Shown: positions 1-6,135, counted from the stretch's first letter. The stretch is DNA of 8,103 nucleotides from Candidatus Eiseniibacteriota bacterium (GCA_030622265.1 JAUXGG010000055.1:1-8103); one strand, 5' to 3'. The notes: generated by a model not told the origin, from the letters alone. A program made the numbers and translations.

Positions 1-1
1 C

Positions 2-1453
2 AAGATGGGGAGGGAGGAGGCTCACCTCCTGAGGGAGACGTTCGGGATCGGGGCTGAAGATATCACCATCCACATGTTGGACACCGACCTCATGGATGAT
101 GACCTGGCAGCCGATCATGGCTGGAAGCTAGGTCTACATTCGAATGCAACGGTGGTTGTTGGACCGGACGGTATTATCGGTTTCGAGGCCGGTGACACCG
201 CCTCGGAGTGTTATGGGGTGGCGATGGACATTGGCACCAATACCGTAGTGGCCTCGCTGGTTGACCTCGGCGACGGGCGCGAGATGGGAGTAGCGTCCTC
301 CATAAACCCCCAGGTCATACATGGCGATGATGTCATTTCCCGGATCCGGTTCGCCAAGACACCGGGCGGCCTCGAGAAATTGCGTCACGAGATTAACCAC
401 CTGATGAACGGCCTGATACACGAACTAACGCGGGATCTCAAAATAGAGCCGCGCCGAGTCTATGTCTGCAGCCTTGCGGGCAACACGGCGATGCAACATA
501 TCGTGGTGGGAGTCTCCCCGGTCGACCTGGGGCGCGCACCCTACAGGGCAACGCTCATGTCCGCCGTGGAAGCGCTGGCCTCGAGGAGCGGAGTCGATGC
601 CCATCACGACTGCAGGCTGCTAATGCCCCCTTCCCTTGGTGGTTTCGTGGGTGGGGACATAACCGCGCTCATCATATCCCAGGCGCTTCATCGCAAACGG
701 GTGCCCACCCTTGCTGTGGATCTCGGAACCAATGGTGAGATTGTCCTCGCCGCAAATGGCCGCCTGCTTGTTTGCTCAACCGCCGCCGGTCCGGCTTTTG
801 AGGGCGAGAGAATAAGCTGCGGAGTAAGAGCGATCGGAGGCGCGATCGAGGATGTCCGGATTGCCGGCAAGCGGATAAGCCATACCACGATCGGCAAGAA
901 GCAACCCGTGGGCATCTGCGGGTCAGGATTGGTGGCGGCCGTGGGTGAGCTCCGCCGGGTCAGGGTGATCGAGCCGAGCGGGAGGATCAAGACCCCGGAG
1001 CAGCTAAGCGAGAAGTGGCTGGCCGGGCGGATCGTGCACGGTGACCGGGGGCGTGAGTTTATCCTGGTGGACGATCCTCTTATCAAGCTCACCCAGGGAG
1101 ATATCCGCGAGGTGCAACTGGGCAAGGCCGCCATCTGCGCGGGGATCAAGGTGTTGCTTGCCGCTGCGGACCTTGGGCTGGAGGATCTGCGCACTATTCT
1201 CATTGCCGGGAGCTTCGGCTCTTCGGTGCGGCCGGCAAGCATCAAGGCCCTGGGAATCCTGCCCCCCGGATTCGGTGGCAAGATCAAGGTGATCGGAAAT
1301 TCCGCGATCGAGGGAGCCAAGATATTCCTCACTTCCGCCGAGGCTCGTGCGGAAGCTCGCGAGGTGGCCAGGCTGGTCGAGCACGTGGAGCTCTTCACGC
1401 GATCCGAGTTTAAGGACGAGTTCTATACCAGCATGGGTTTTCCGGATCCCTGA
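2..1453 (+). CDS. RACo-type corrinoid reductive activator, C-terminal part (5' end cut by window)
   Basis: Proteins of this type use ATP to drive reduction of Co(II) to Co(I) in inactivated corrinoid proteins. The frame is open to the left edge; the first Met (base 5) is probably internal because family members are longer, with an N-terminal 2Fe-2S ferredoxin domain and a linker that are missing here. Numbering from that Met, residues 1-70 look like the end of the linker (ending in EAGDT). An ASKHA-type ATPase domain (DUF4445) follows: phosphate-1 loop MDIGTNTV (74-81), GGFVGGD (212-218), phosphate-2 loop AVDLGTNGE (237-245), CGSG (305-308), TQGDIREVQLGKAA (363-376), adenosine-site AGSFG (401-405) and GNSAIEGA (431-438). 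The C-terminal FYTSMGFP resembles the usual family ending. It is 106 bp upstream of the nucleoside phosphorylase and 1.6 kb upstream of the BMC operon, on the same strand. Family assignment is secure; its corrinoid partner is outside the window, and a role in the BMC is inference. Confidence 0.88.
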   Translation, partial: KMGREEAHLLRETFGIGAEDITIHMLDTDLMDDDLAADHGWKLGLHSNATVVVGPDGIIGFEAGDTASECYGVAMDIGTNTVVASLVDLGDGREMGVASSINPQVIHGDDVISRIRFAKTPGGLEKLRHEINHLMNGLIHELTRDLKIEPRRVYVCSLAGNTAMQHIVVGVSPVDLGRAPYRATLMSAVEALASRSGVDAHHDCRLLMPPSLGGFVGGDITALIISQALHRKRVPTLAVDLGTNGEIVLAANGRLLVCSTAAGPAFEGERISCGVRAIGGAIEDVRIAGKRISHTTIGKKQPVGICGSGLVAAVGELRRVRVIEPSGRIKTPEQLSEKWLAGRIVHGDRGREFILVDDPLIKLTQGDIREVQLGKAAICAGIKVLLAAADLGLEDLRTILIAGSFGSSVRPASIKALGILPPGFGGKIKVIGNSAIEGAKIFLTSAEARAEAREVARLVEHVELFTRSEFKDEFYTSMGFPDP

Positions 1454-1559
1454 TCGGGGAGGAAAACGATATATCGGGAATGGAGTCGACAGCTGGTCGG
1501 CCATTGTGGACCTTCAAGTGGCAACGTCACGAGTGTTATCGCGAGCATGAGGATGAGAT

Positions 1560-2348
1560 ATGATCACCAAATGGTGCAACCCCTCTGATGATTCTCGGCT
1601 GATTATATCGCCGAGGGACTATGTGCGGGATCGCGGCCTGGATGGTTCGGCAACCATCGGCGAGAGTCTCGTAATGTTTGAAACAGGATCTGCTATTCCT
1701 CACGTAATCAAGACAAATGCGGTCGAGGAGTATCCCTTTAAGCTGCCAGGCTTTCTGGGTAATCCGTCACTGTATGCACTTCGGGACCAGAGCAGAATTG
1801 TGCTGGTACAAGGAGGCTATGGTGCACCATCTGCCGTTTGCTATCTGGAGGCAGCAATTGCGCTGGGCTGCAAGAGGTTGCTCGTCTTTGGCCAGTGTGG
1901 GGGAGTGGGAAGACAGGTTGAGGTTGGCGATCTTGTGCTCCCAACGGAAGTGGTGCGAGAGGAAGGCACGTCCTTTCATTACGTTCCGAGTGAACAGAAT
2001 GCTCTGCCCGACCAGAGTCTGCTGGATGAGCTTCGGCACCATTTGACGCTCTCGGATGACCTGATAGTTCATGAGGGCAAGACAGTCAGCACAGACGCGG
2101 CTTTTCGTCAGACGGTAAAAAAGGAGCGCCACTGGCGGAAGGAGAATATCCTTGGTGTAGACATGGAGATGTCGGCGCTTCTGACTGTTGCCCGGTATCA
2201 TCAGATCCCTGCCGTTGGTCTGCTCATAATTTCAGACAAGCACGACTTAGATGGCGACACTCCGTGGACATGGGGAGGAACCGGCATGCGGGCCAAGCGA
2301 TTGCAGGCTATTGATCTTCTTGTAGCGTTTGCGAAGACCATCTGCTAA
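1560..2348 (+). CDS. Nucleoside phosphorylase (PNP/UDP phosphorylase family)
   Basis: The family cleaves nucleosides with phosphate to base plus (deoxy)ribose-1-phosphate; hydrolase members (MTA/SAH nucleosidases) also exist. At 262 aa it has the normal length. Visible motifs are GGYGAPSA (85-92), LGCKRLLVFGQCGG (102-115), EVGDLVLPTEVVREEGTS (121-138), TVSTDAAF (175-182) and the ribose-binding VDMEMSALLTVA (200-211), followed by LLIISDKHD (221-229), whose Asp226 sits where the catalytic or base-contacting Asp usually lies. The VDMEMSAL form resembles uridine phosphorylase-like members, but I cannot fix purine versus pyrimidine preference. The ATG is preceded by a weak GAGGATGAG. Three sampled 60-base lines (1681, 1861, 2101) give about 52% GC against 65% for one in the aldehyde dehydrogenase gene, hinting at a different origin. 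It could feed pentose phosphates to the neighbouring metabolosome, or be an unrelated neighbour. Confidence 0.88.
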   Translation: MITKWCNPSDDSRLIISPRDYVRDRGLDGSATIGESLVMFETGSAIPHVIKTNAVEEYPFKLPGFLGNPSLYALRDQSRIVLVQGGYGAPSAVCYLEAAIALGCKRLLVFGQCGGVGRQVEVGDLVLPTEVVREEGTSFHYVPSEQNALPDQSLLDELRHHLTLSDDLIVHEGKTVSTDAAFRQTVKKERHWRKENILGVDMEMSALLTVARYHQIPAVGLLIISDKHDLDGDTPWTWGGTGMRAKRLQAIDLLVAFAKTIC

Positions 2349-2352
2349 ATCA

Positions 2353-2369
2353 TGCCGGATCGGCCGGCA
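2353..2369 (+). terminator. Possible weak hairpin after the phosphorylase gene
   Basis: TGCCGG, a 5-nt loop, then CCGGCA form a 6-bp GC-rich stem four bases after the phosphorylase stop codon. No T-run follows, so it does not meet the usual pattern of an intrinsic terminator. The position is right, but transcription could continue or stop by Rho. Confidence 0.2.
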
Positions 2370-2430
2370 GCCGTGCCATGCCAGGTCTTAGCGATCAGGC
2401 CCTCGGTGTCCAGCATATAGCTGTTGCCGG

Positions 2431-2442
2431 TCCCCATGGGGA
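2431..2442. repeat. 12-bp perfect palindrome
   Basis: TCCCCATGGGGA is a perfect 12-bp palindrome and overlaps the first copy of the direct repeat at 2436-2451. It may be part of an element end; no protein site is recognised. Confidence 0.4.
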
Positions 2443-2451
2443 ATCTCACCC
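2436..2451 (+). repeat. 16-bp direct repeat, copy 1
   Basis: ATGGGGAATCTCACCC occurs here and again, identically, at 2511-2526, 75 bp apart start to start. Iterated motifs containing TGGGGAA are typical of the ends of IS21-family elements, where they serve as transposase binding sites. No transposase is present, so the identification is inference. Confidence 0.6.
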
Positions 2452-2510
2452 ACCTGCCCAATCGGGAGCCCTACCCGGAAGGTCATCGGGATAGCTCGCG
2501 CGGACGGTAA

Positions 2511-2526
2511 ATGGGGAATCTCACCC
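2511..2526 (+). repeat. 16-bp direct repeat, copy 2
   Basis: This is the second exact copy of ATGGGGAATCTCACCC (first at 2436-2451). The flanks differ (CACCTG after copy 1, GATCGG after copy 2), so only the 16-bp core is shared. It may be a transposase-binding repeat of a decayed IS end. Confidence 0.6.
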
Positions 2527-2742
2527 GATCGGCTGCGGCTTTTCCCCCGTTTCCGGGTCCTGAAGCATGCCTGGTAAGGCCGATCTTCCCACCGGCATCA
2601 CACCCATTCCCGGTTTGTGAAAATGATAATCGCTTTATCTATCAGACCATAGGTCTCCGTCCGATCGTTTCCGCGCGATAGTTCCTCTCATTGGCACGAG
2701 CAATGCAATTCATTAGCGAGTGACAACTGAATATCGGACCCA

Positions 2743-2869
2743 AAAGAAATGGAGTTCCCTGCTTTGTTCGTGTTTAGCCAGGTCGTGGGCTGATCTCCTG
2801 GGAAAAACTGAACCTCGAGTTTCACGGATACCTTGCACGCGACATTGTAGTGGGGAACTCCATTTCTTT
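2743..2869. repeat. 17-bp inverted-repeat pair enclosing 93 bp (MITE-like or large hairpin)
   Basis: AAAGAAATGGAGTTCCC at 2743-2759 is exactly reverse-complemented at 2853-2869; pairing stops at both outer and inner neighbours. The 127-bp unit has the size and shape of a small non-autonomous element with terminal inverted repeats, or the arms could form a long stem if transcribed. I see no clear target-site duplication at its borders and no coding content inside. The right arm is preceded by TGGGG, echoing the TGGGGAA motif of the direct repeats upstream. Confidence 0.55.
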
Positions 2870-2952
2870 ATTTGTTCCCCCCGGTCTGATCATGCCCGAA
2901 CAGGGTTGCCCGGTTGTCACCTCATTGCACCAGCCTTCACCGCTTTCGCCCG

Positions 2953-2967
2953 CAATCATAATGATTG
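2953..2967. promoter_or_regulatory. Candidate operator: 15-bp perfect palindrome over the -35 box
   Basis: CAATCAT-A-ATGATTG is a perfect 7-1-7 dyad. Its last three bases are the first three of the TTGACA -35 box, so a protein bound here would block RNA polymerase. This geometry suits a dimeric repressor controlling the BMC operon. The half-site does not match the consensus of a regulator I can name with confidence, and no regulator gene is in the window. Confidence 0.55.
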
Positions 2968-2994
2968 ACACCCTTACGCCCCTTCTGGTAAATT
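2965..2994 (+). promoter_or_regulatory. Sigma-70-type promoter of the BMC operon
   Basis: A perfect -35 box TTGACA (2965-2970) is followed after 18 bp by TAAATT (2989-2994, four of six consensus bases), with an extended -10 TG at 2986-2987. Transcription would begin near 3001, giving a leader of about 55 nt to the PduL start. It is the best promoter I see in the 708-bp gap and lies directly ahead of the operon. The call is from sequence only. Confidence 0.65.
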
Positions 2995-3056
2995 GGGCTG
3001 AATGAAGCGCAGTATTACCTTTCCTATAGCCAATCTGACCTAAGGAGGGGCCGGAG

Positions 3057-3731
3057 GTGACCGAGCAGGCCAGTATCACCAGGATAAGTGATGAGGTTGC
3101 CAAACGGGTCAAATCACGCCTTTCCGGTAGCAACTCCTCCACCTTCAATCCGAGCGAAAAACTCCTGGTTCCTGTCAGCGTCTCCGGCAGGCATATCCAT
3201 ATGACGCGAGAGGTCGTGGAGAGCCTCTTCGGGAAGGGCCATGAACTCGGGGTCTACCGGAAACTGAGCCAACCCGGCGAATTCGCAGCCACAGAGCAAG
3301 TTACGGTGGTCGGGCCGAGTGGCCGGGCTATCGAAAAGGTGAGGGTGCTGGGGCCGCCGCGGAAATTCACCCAGGTCGAGCTCTCCCGAAGTGATGGAAT
3401 GAGGCTGGGGCTTGATCTGCCGGTAAGGCGAACCGGAGATCTCTCAGGCTCTCCGGGCATTACGGTCATTGGTCCCGCCGGAACCGTGGTCTTGAGCCAC
3501 GGGGCGATCTGCGCCACCAGGCATGTCCACATGACCGAGGAGGACGCCCGCACTTTCGGTCTTCGTGACGGCCAGATCGTGAGGGCGAGGTTTGGTGGAG
3601 AGCGGGGACTCACTTTTGACAATGTGCTAATACGCGTAAGCGACCGTTTTGCGCTTGACTTTCATCTGGATACTGATGATTCTAATTCCGCCGGGATTGA
3701 TACCGGCTGCTTCGCTGAGATAATACCATAG
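3057..3731 (+). CDS. pduL: PduL-type phosphotransacylase (phosphate acyltransferase)
   Basis: It converts acyl-CoA plus phosphate to acyl-phosphate and CoA inside the metabolosome, recycling CoA for the aldehyde dehydrogenase. At 224 aa it has normal length. Residues 7-22 (ITRISDEVAKRVKSRL) look like an amphipathic helix followed by a Ser/Gly-rich linker, which is the layout of an encapsulation peptide on BMC-located PduL. Two PduL beta-barrel domains follow, with the zinc-binding motifs SGRHIHM (His46, His48) and TRHVHM (His156, His158), plus FHLDTDDSNSAG (His203), where family members place another metal ligand. The GTG start is set by AGGAGG at 3043-3048, 8 nt away. It is the first gene of the operon, 22 bp before the first BMC-H gene. 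The acyl chain (acetyl, propionyl or other) cannot be read from the sequence. Confidence 0.93.
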   Translation: MTEQASITRISDEVAKRVKSRLSGSNSSTFNPSEKLLVPVSVSGRHIHMTREVVESLFGKGHELGVYRKLSQPGEFAATEQVTVVGPSGRAIEKVRVLGPPRKFTQVELSRSDGMRLGLDLPVRRTGDLSGSPGITVIGPAGTVVLSHGAICATRHVHMTEEDARTFGLRDGQIVRARFGGERGLTFDNVLIRVSDRFALDFHLDTDDSNSAGIDTGCFAEIIP

Positions 3732-3739
3732 CCCAGCTA

Positions 3740-3749
3740 GGGGGTGATC
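3740..3749 (+). promoter_or_regulatory. Extended Shine-Dalgarno for the first BMC-H gene
   Basis: GGGGGTGATC matches nine of the ten corresponding bases of the anti-SD complement (GGAGGTGATC), 9 nt from the G-run to a TTG start. The strong site supports the TTG and fits a highly translated shell protein. Confidence 0.6.
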
Positions 3750-3753
3750 TGGC

Positions 3754-4023
3754 TTGTCGGATGCTCTTGGCAAGATCGAGACCAAAGGTTTAGTTGCAGC
3801 CGTGGAGGCCGCCGACGCCATGGTCAAGGCTGCAAATGTGACGCTTACCAGGTATGAGAAAACAGGCGGTGGCCTGGTGGCGGTTATTGTGCGCGGCGAC
3901 GTGGGTGCAGTCAAGGCTGCGGTCGAAGCGGGCGAGCGGGCGGCAAACAAGGTCGGCGAGCTGGTGAGCGCTCATGTCATCCCCCGGCCCGACGAGCAGC
4001 TTGAAGACATAATGCTCAAGTGA
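3754..4023 (+). CDS. BMC-H hexameric shell protein (PduA/EutM-like), copy 1
   Basis: This is a single-domain BMC (Pfam PF00936) protein of 89 aa, the basic facet tile of the shell; six copies form a hexamer with a central pore. The motifs are canonical: [20 protein letters not shown] (8-27), the pore loop KTGGGLV (36-42), [15 protein letters not shown] (46-60) and VIPRP (75-79) near the C-terminus. The pore residues GGG replace the GSG of PduA, giving a small, uncharged pore suited to polar metabolites. The start is TTG, supported by the strong Shine-Dalgarno at 3740-3749. It is followed after 43 bp by a second BMC-H with 56 of 80 core residues identical, so the pair is a tandem duplication. 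Function is secure; which metabolite passes is unknown. Confidence 0.95.
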   Translation: MSDALGKIETKGLVAAVEAADAMVKAANVTLTRYEKTGGGLVAVIVRGDVGAVKAAVEAGERAANKVGELVSAHVIPRPDEQLEDIMLK

Positions 4024-4050
4024 AACATATGATAACGATGCCTTTTGAAA

Positions 4051-4057
4051 AAGGAGG
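4051..4057 (+). promoter_or_regulatory. Shine-Dalgarno that decides the start of the second BMC-H
   Basis: AAGGAGG abuts the first TTG (4058) with no spacer, which is unworkable for initiation there, but lies 9 nt from the in-frame TTG at 4067. This favours 4067 as the start. Confidence 0.65.
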
Positions 4058-4066
4058 TTGAGTAAA

Positions 4067-4384
4067 TTGGCCGAAGGAGTTGAGGGAATTTACAGGGAGG
4101 CCTTGGGGATGATTGAGACCAGGGGTTTTGTCGCCATGGTTGAGGCATCCGATGCCATGGTCAAGGCCGCTAAGGTTACGCTGGTGCATTATGAGAAGAC
4201 GGGCGGCGGGTTTATTACGGCGATCATTCGCGGGGATGTTGCCGCCGTCCAGGCCGCTACCGAAGCCGGCAGCGCTGCCGCAAGCAAGGTAGGCGAGCTG
4301 GTAAGCGTGCACGTGATCCCTAGACCCCATTCCAACCTTGAGGACGTGCTTCCGATAGGGAAGATGACCAGGGTTAAGAAGTAA
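4067..4384 (+). CDS. BMC-H hexameric shell protein (PduA/EutM-like), copy 2
   Basis: A second BMC-H facet protein, 105 aa from the chosen TTG start. It has [21 protein letters not shown] starting at residue 14 (here 14-34), pore loop KTGGGFI (44-50), [11 protein letters not shown] (54-64) and VIPRP (83-87). Compared with copy 1 it has an N-terminal extension of about 8 residues ([14 protein letters not shown]) and a basic C-terminal tail (KMTRVKK). The pore triplet GGG is the same in both, so they probably form similar pores; the tails may differ in assembly contacts or cargo binding. The extension depends on the start: a downstream ATG at 4109, with AGGGAGG 8 nt before it, would remove it but cut into the usual [10 protein letters not shown]-terminus. 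The 25-bp gap to the pentamer gene indicates one operon. Confidence 0.93.
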   Translation: MAEGVEGIYREALGMIETRGFVAMVEASDAMVKAAKVTLVHYEKTGGGFITAIIRGDVAAVQAATEAGSAAASKVGELVSVHVIPRPHSNLEDVLPIGKMTRVKK

Positions 4385-4409
4385 CGAGGCCTGAGCTCGG
4401 AGGCGCCAG

Positions 4410-4721
4410 TTGATTGTCGGCGAAGTTGTGGGCACGATTGTGGCGACCCGCAAGGAAAAGACGCTCCAGGGACTCAAGTTCCAGATCGTCAAGATCGAGG
4501 ACATGGACCCTGAGGGCGGAGGGCTCAAACCCACGGGCCGCTATATCATTGCGGTTGATGCCGTGGGCGCCGGTCACGGCGAGACGGTCTTGTGTGCCCA
4601 GGGAAGCTCCGCCCGGCTGACGGACAAGACCAAGGACCGTCCCATCGATGCTGTGATCATGGGAATCGTGGATACCATAGAGATCGAGGGCGAGAAGATC
4701 TTCGAGAAGTATGCTGGATGA
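4410..4721 (+). CDS. BMC-P pentameric vertex protein (EutN/CcmL family), first copy
   Basis: It forms the pentamers that cap shell vertices. At 103 aa it is typical in length. It begins with the family signature IVGEVVGTIVATRKEKTLQG (2-21) and has VDAVGAGHGETVLCAQGSSA (49-68) and DRPIDAVIMGIVDTIEI (76-92), all standard for EutN/CcmL. The TTG start has CGGAGG six bases upstream. An acidic, Gly-rich loop (EDMDPEGGG, 30-38) lies between the first strands. The last 11 bases overlap the start of the aldehyde dehydrogenase gene, suggesting translational coupling. A second BMC-P begins at the right edge, so the shell probably has at least two vertex proteins. Confidence 0.95.
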   Translation: MIVGEVVGTIVATRKEKTLQGLKFQIVKIEDMDPEGGGLKPTGRYIIAVDAVGAGHGETVLCAQGSSARLTDKTKDRPIDAVIMGIVDTIEIEGEKIFEKYAG

Positions 4722-6135
4722 AAGAACCATAAGCGCAATCGTTGAGGAGGTCTTAAGGAAACTTAAAACCGATGGAGTAAGTGTGAGCCCGGCTACTTCC
4801 AGCGCTGGAAGCGGCGGGGCTTTCGACTCTGTGGACGCAGCAACCGAGGCCGCCCTGAAGGCCCACCTGGGTCTCGTCGATACCTCGCTCGAGACGCGCA
4901 AGAAGATCATCAAGGCCATGCGGCAGGTTTCCATCGAGCACCTCGAGGAGATCTCCCGGCTGGCCGTGGATGAGACCGGCATGGGCAGGTATGAGGATAA
5001 GCTCAAGAAGAACCTCCTGGTGGCAACGAGCACGCCCGGCATTGAGGACTTGGCGACCGAGGCCATCTCCGGAGATCACGGCATCACGATCGTGGAGCGC
5101 GCGCCCTACGGTGTGATCTCAACCATAACACCTTCCACCAACCCGTCGGAGACCGTGATCAACAATGCCATCGGCATGGTTGCAGGTGGGAACGCGGTGG
5201 TCTTCAATCCCCACCCGGGGGCCAGGCGCACTACCTTAAGAGTCATTGAGCTCCTGAACTCGGCAATAGTCTCCCAGGGCGGGCCCGGCAATGTGCTTAC
5301 CTGCGTCAGGGAACCATCAATTGAGACAGCCCAGGCCTCGATGAAGCATCCCAAGGTAAGGCTGGTGGTGGTAACCGGAGGAGGAGCCGTTGTCCGGGAG
5401 GCCATGAAGTCGGGCAAGAAAGTGATTGCGGCCGGACCGGGCAATCCGCCGGCGGTGGTTGATGAGACCGCCGAGATAGAGACTGCCGCCAGGCACCTCG
5501 TAAACGGTGCCTCGCTGGATAATAACATCGTTTGCATCTGTGAGAAAGAGGTGCTTGCGGTCGATAGCATCGTGGATGACTTGAAGCGCGCCATGATAGC
5601 CAACGGCGCGGTGGAGATTAAGGGTAAAGACGTGGAGAAGCTTAAGGATCTCGTGATCAAGGAAGACAAGGGGCCCTCGCGCCACGCGGTAACCAGGCGC
5701 GAGTTCGTGGGAAAAGACGCCGGGTTCCTGCTTTCCGAGATCGGGGTCAAGAGCGACCGGGATGCCCGGCTCATTATTTGCGAGACTCCGCCCACCCATC
5801 CCTTTGTCTGGACGGAGCTCCTGATGCCGGTCCTGCCCATCGTGCGGGTCGGCGATGCCGATCAGGGGATCCTCCTTGCAAAGGATGTCGAGCACGGCTT
5901 CGGCCACTCGGCCATGATGCATTCCACGGACATCACCAGGCTTTCCAAGATGGCCAGGTTCATCAACACCACCATCTTCGTCAAGAACGGTCCATGCTAT
6001 GCGGGGTTGGGTTTCGAGGGAGAAGGCTTCACGAGCTTCACGATCGCAAGCCCCACAGGTGAGGGTCTCACCTCCGCGCGCACGTTCACACGCATGAGGC
6101 GCTGCGTGCTGGTAGACTATTTCCGTATCGTTTGA
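4711..6135 (+). CDS. CoA-acylating aldehyde dehydrogenase (PduP/EutE family)
   Basis: This is the metabolosome core enzyme: aldehyde + CoA + NAD+ to acyl-CoA + NADH. It has 474 aa, normal for PduP/EutE. Residues 2-20 (start LDERTISAIVEEVLRKLK) form an amphipathic helix followed by a Ser/Gly/Ala-rich linker (24-36), typical of an encapsulation peptide. The catalytic domain shows APYGVISTITPSTNPSET (131-148), NPHPGA (166-171), the cofactor-loop VTGGGAVVREAM (221-232), AGPGNPPAVVD (241-251), and the active-site NNIVCICEKE (271-280) with probable catalytic Cys275; a second Cys277 is nearby. PTHPFVWTELLMPVLPIV (361-378) is a late signature. The ATG overlaps the end of the BMC-P gene by 11 bp and has no strong Shine-Dalgarno, so it probably depends on coupling. 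The aldehyde substrate cannot be told from the sequence. Confidence 0.94.
   Translation: MLDERTISAIVEEVLRKLKTDGVSVSPATSSAGSGGAFDSVDAATEAALKAHLGLVDTSLETRKKIIKAMRQVSIEHLEEISRLAVDETGMGRYEDKLKKNLLVATSTPGIEDLATEAISGDHGITIVERAPYGVISTITPSTNPSETVINNAIGMVAGGNAVVFNPHPGARRTTLRVIELLNSAIVSQGGPGNVLTCVREPSIETAQASMKHPKVRLVVVTGGGAVVREAMKSGKKVIAAGPGNPPAVVDETAEIETAARHLVNGASLDNNIVCICEKEVLAVDSIVDDLKRAMIANGAVEIKGKDVEKLKDLVIKEDKGPSRHAVTRREFVGKDAGFLLSEIGVKSDRDARLIICETPPTHPFVWTELLMPVLPIVRVGDADQGILLAKDVEHGFGHSAMMHSTDITRLSKMARFINTTIFVKNGPCYAGLGFEGEGFTSFTIASPTGEGLTSARTFTRMRRCVLVDYFRIV

Larger units (their letters stand above)
2349..3056. other. Long intergenic region with repeats and the BMC promoter
   Basis: This 708-bp stretch has no convincing protein gene. 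The longest frames (an 82-codon + strand frame from a GTG at 2720, and a frame on the other strand at 2822-3148) show no recognisable motifs and run through the inverted repeats. The left half (about 2430-2530) carries a 16-bp direct repeat and a 12-bp palindrome, the middle (2743-2869) a 17-bp inverted-repeat pair, and the right end (2953-3056) the operator, promoter and leader for the BMC operon. TTCCC-type motifs recur (near 2536, 2585, 2608 and 2756), as does TGGGGAA in the opposite sense (2437, 2512, 2851). This mix suggests decayed mobile-element ends between the upstream pair of genes and the BMC operon. Confidence 0.6.

Noticed and set aside
688..1398. 236-codon open frame on the - strand opposite the activator gene
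   Set aside because: It has a low-complexity Ser/Pro/Arg-rich composition and no family motifs, and lies opposite a well-conserved ASKHA gene; it is a GC-driven shadow.
2128..2135. GCCACTGG, resembling the B12 box of cobalamin riboswitches
   Set aside because: It lies inside the phosphorylase coding sequence and no supporting riboswitch structure is seen. I also found no B12-box-like motif in the 2349-3056 leader region.
2625..2639. GATAA-N5-TTATC dyad resembling a Fur-type half-site (AATGATAATC)
   Set aside because: Only 5-bp arms in an AT-rich patch, about 330 bp from the promoter; the second half does not match a Fur box.
2720..2968. 82-codon + strand frame starting with GTG in the intergenic region
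   Set aside because: No Shine-Dalgarno, Cys/Arg-rich composition without motifs, and it runs across the inverted-repeat unit; not a credible gene.
4058..4066. TTG at 4058 as the start of the second BMC-H gene
   Set aside because: The AAGGAGG at 4051-4057 directly abuts this codon, leaving no spacer; TTG at 4067 has a normal 9-nt spacing.
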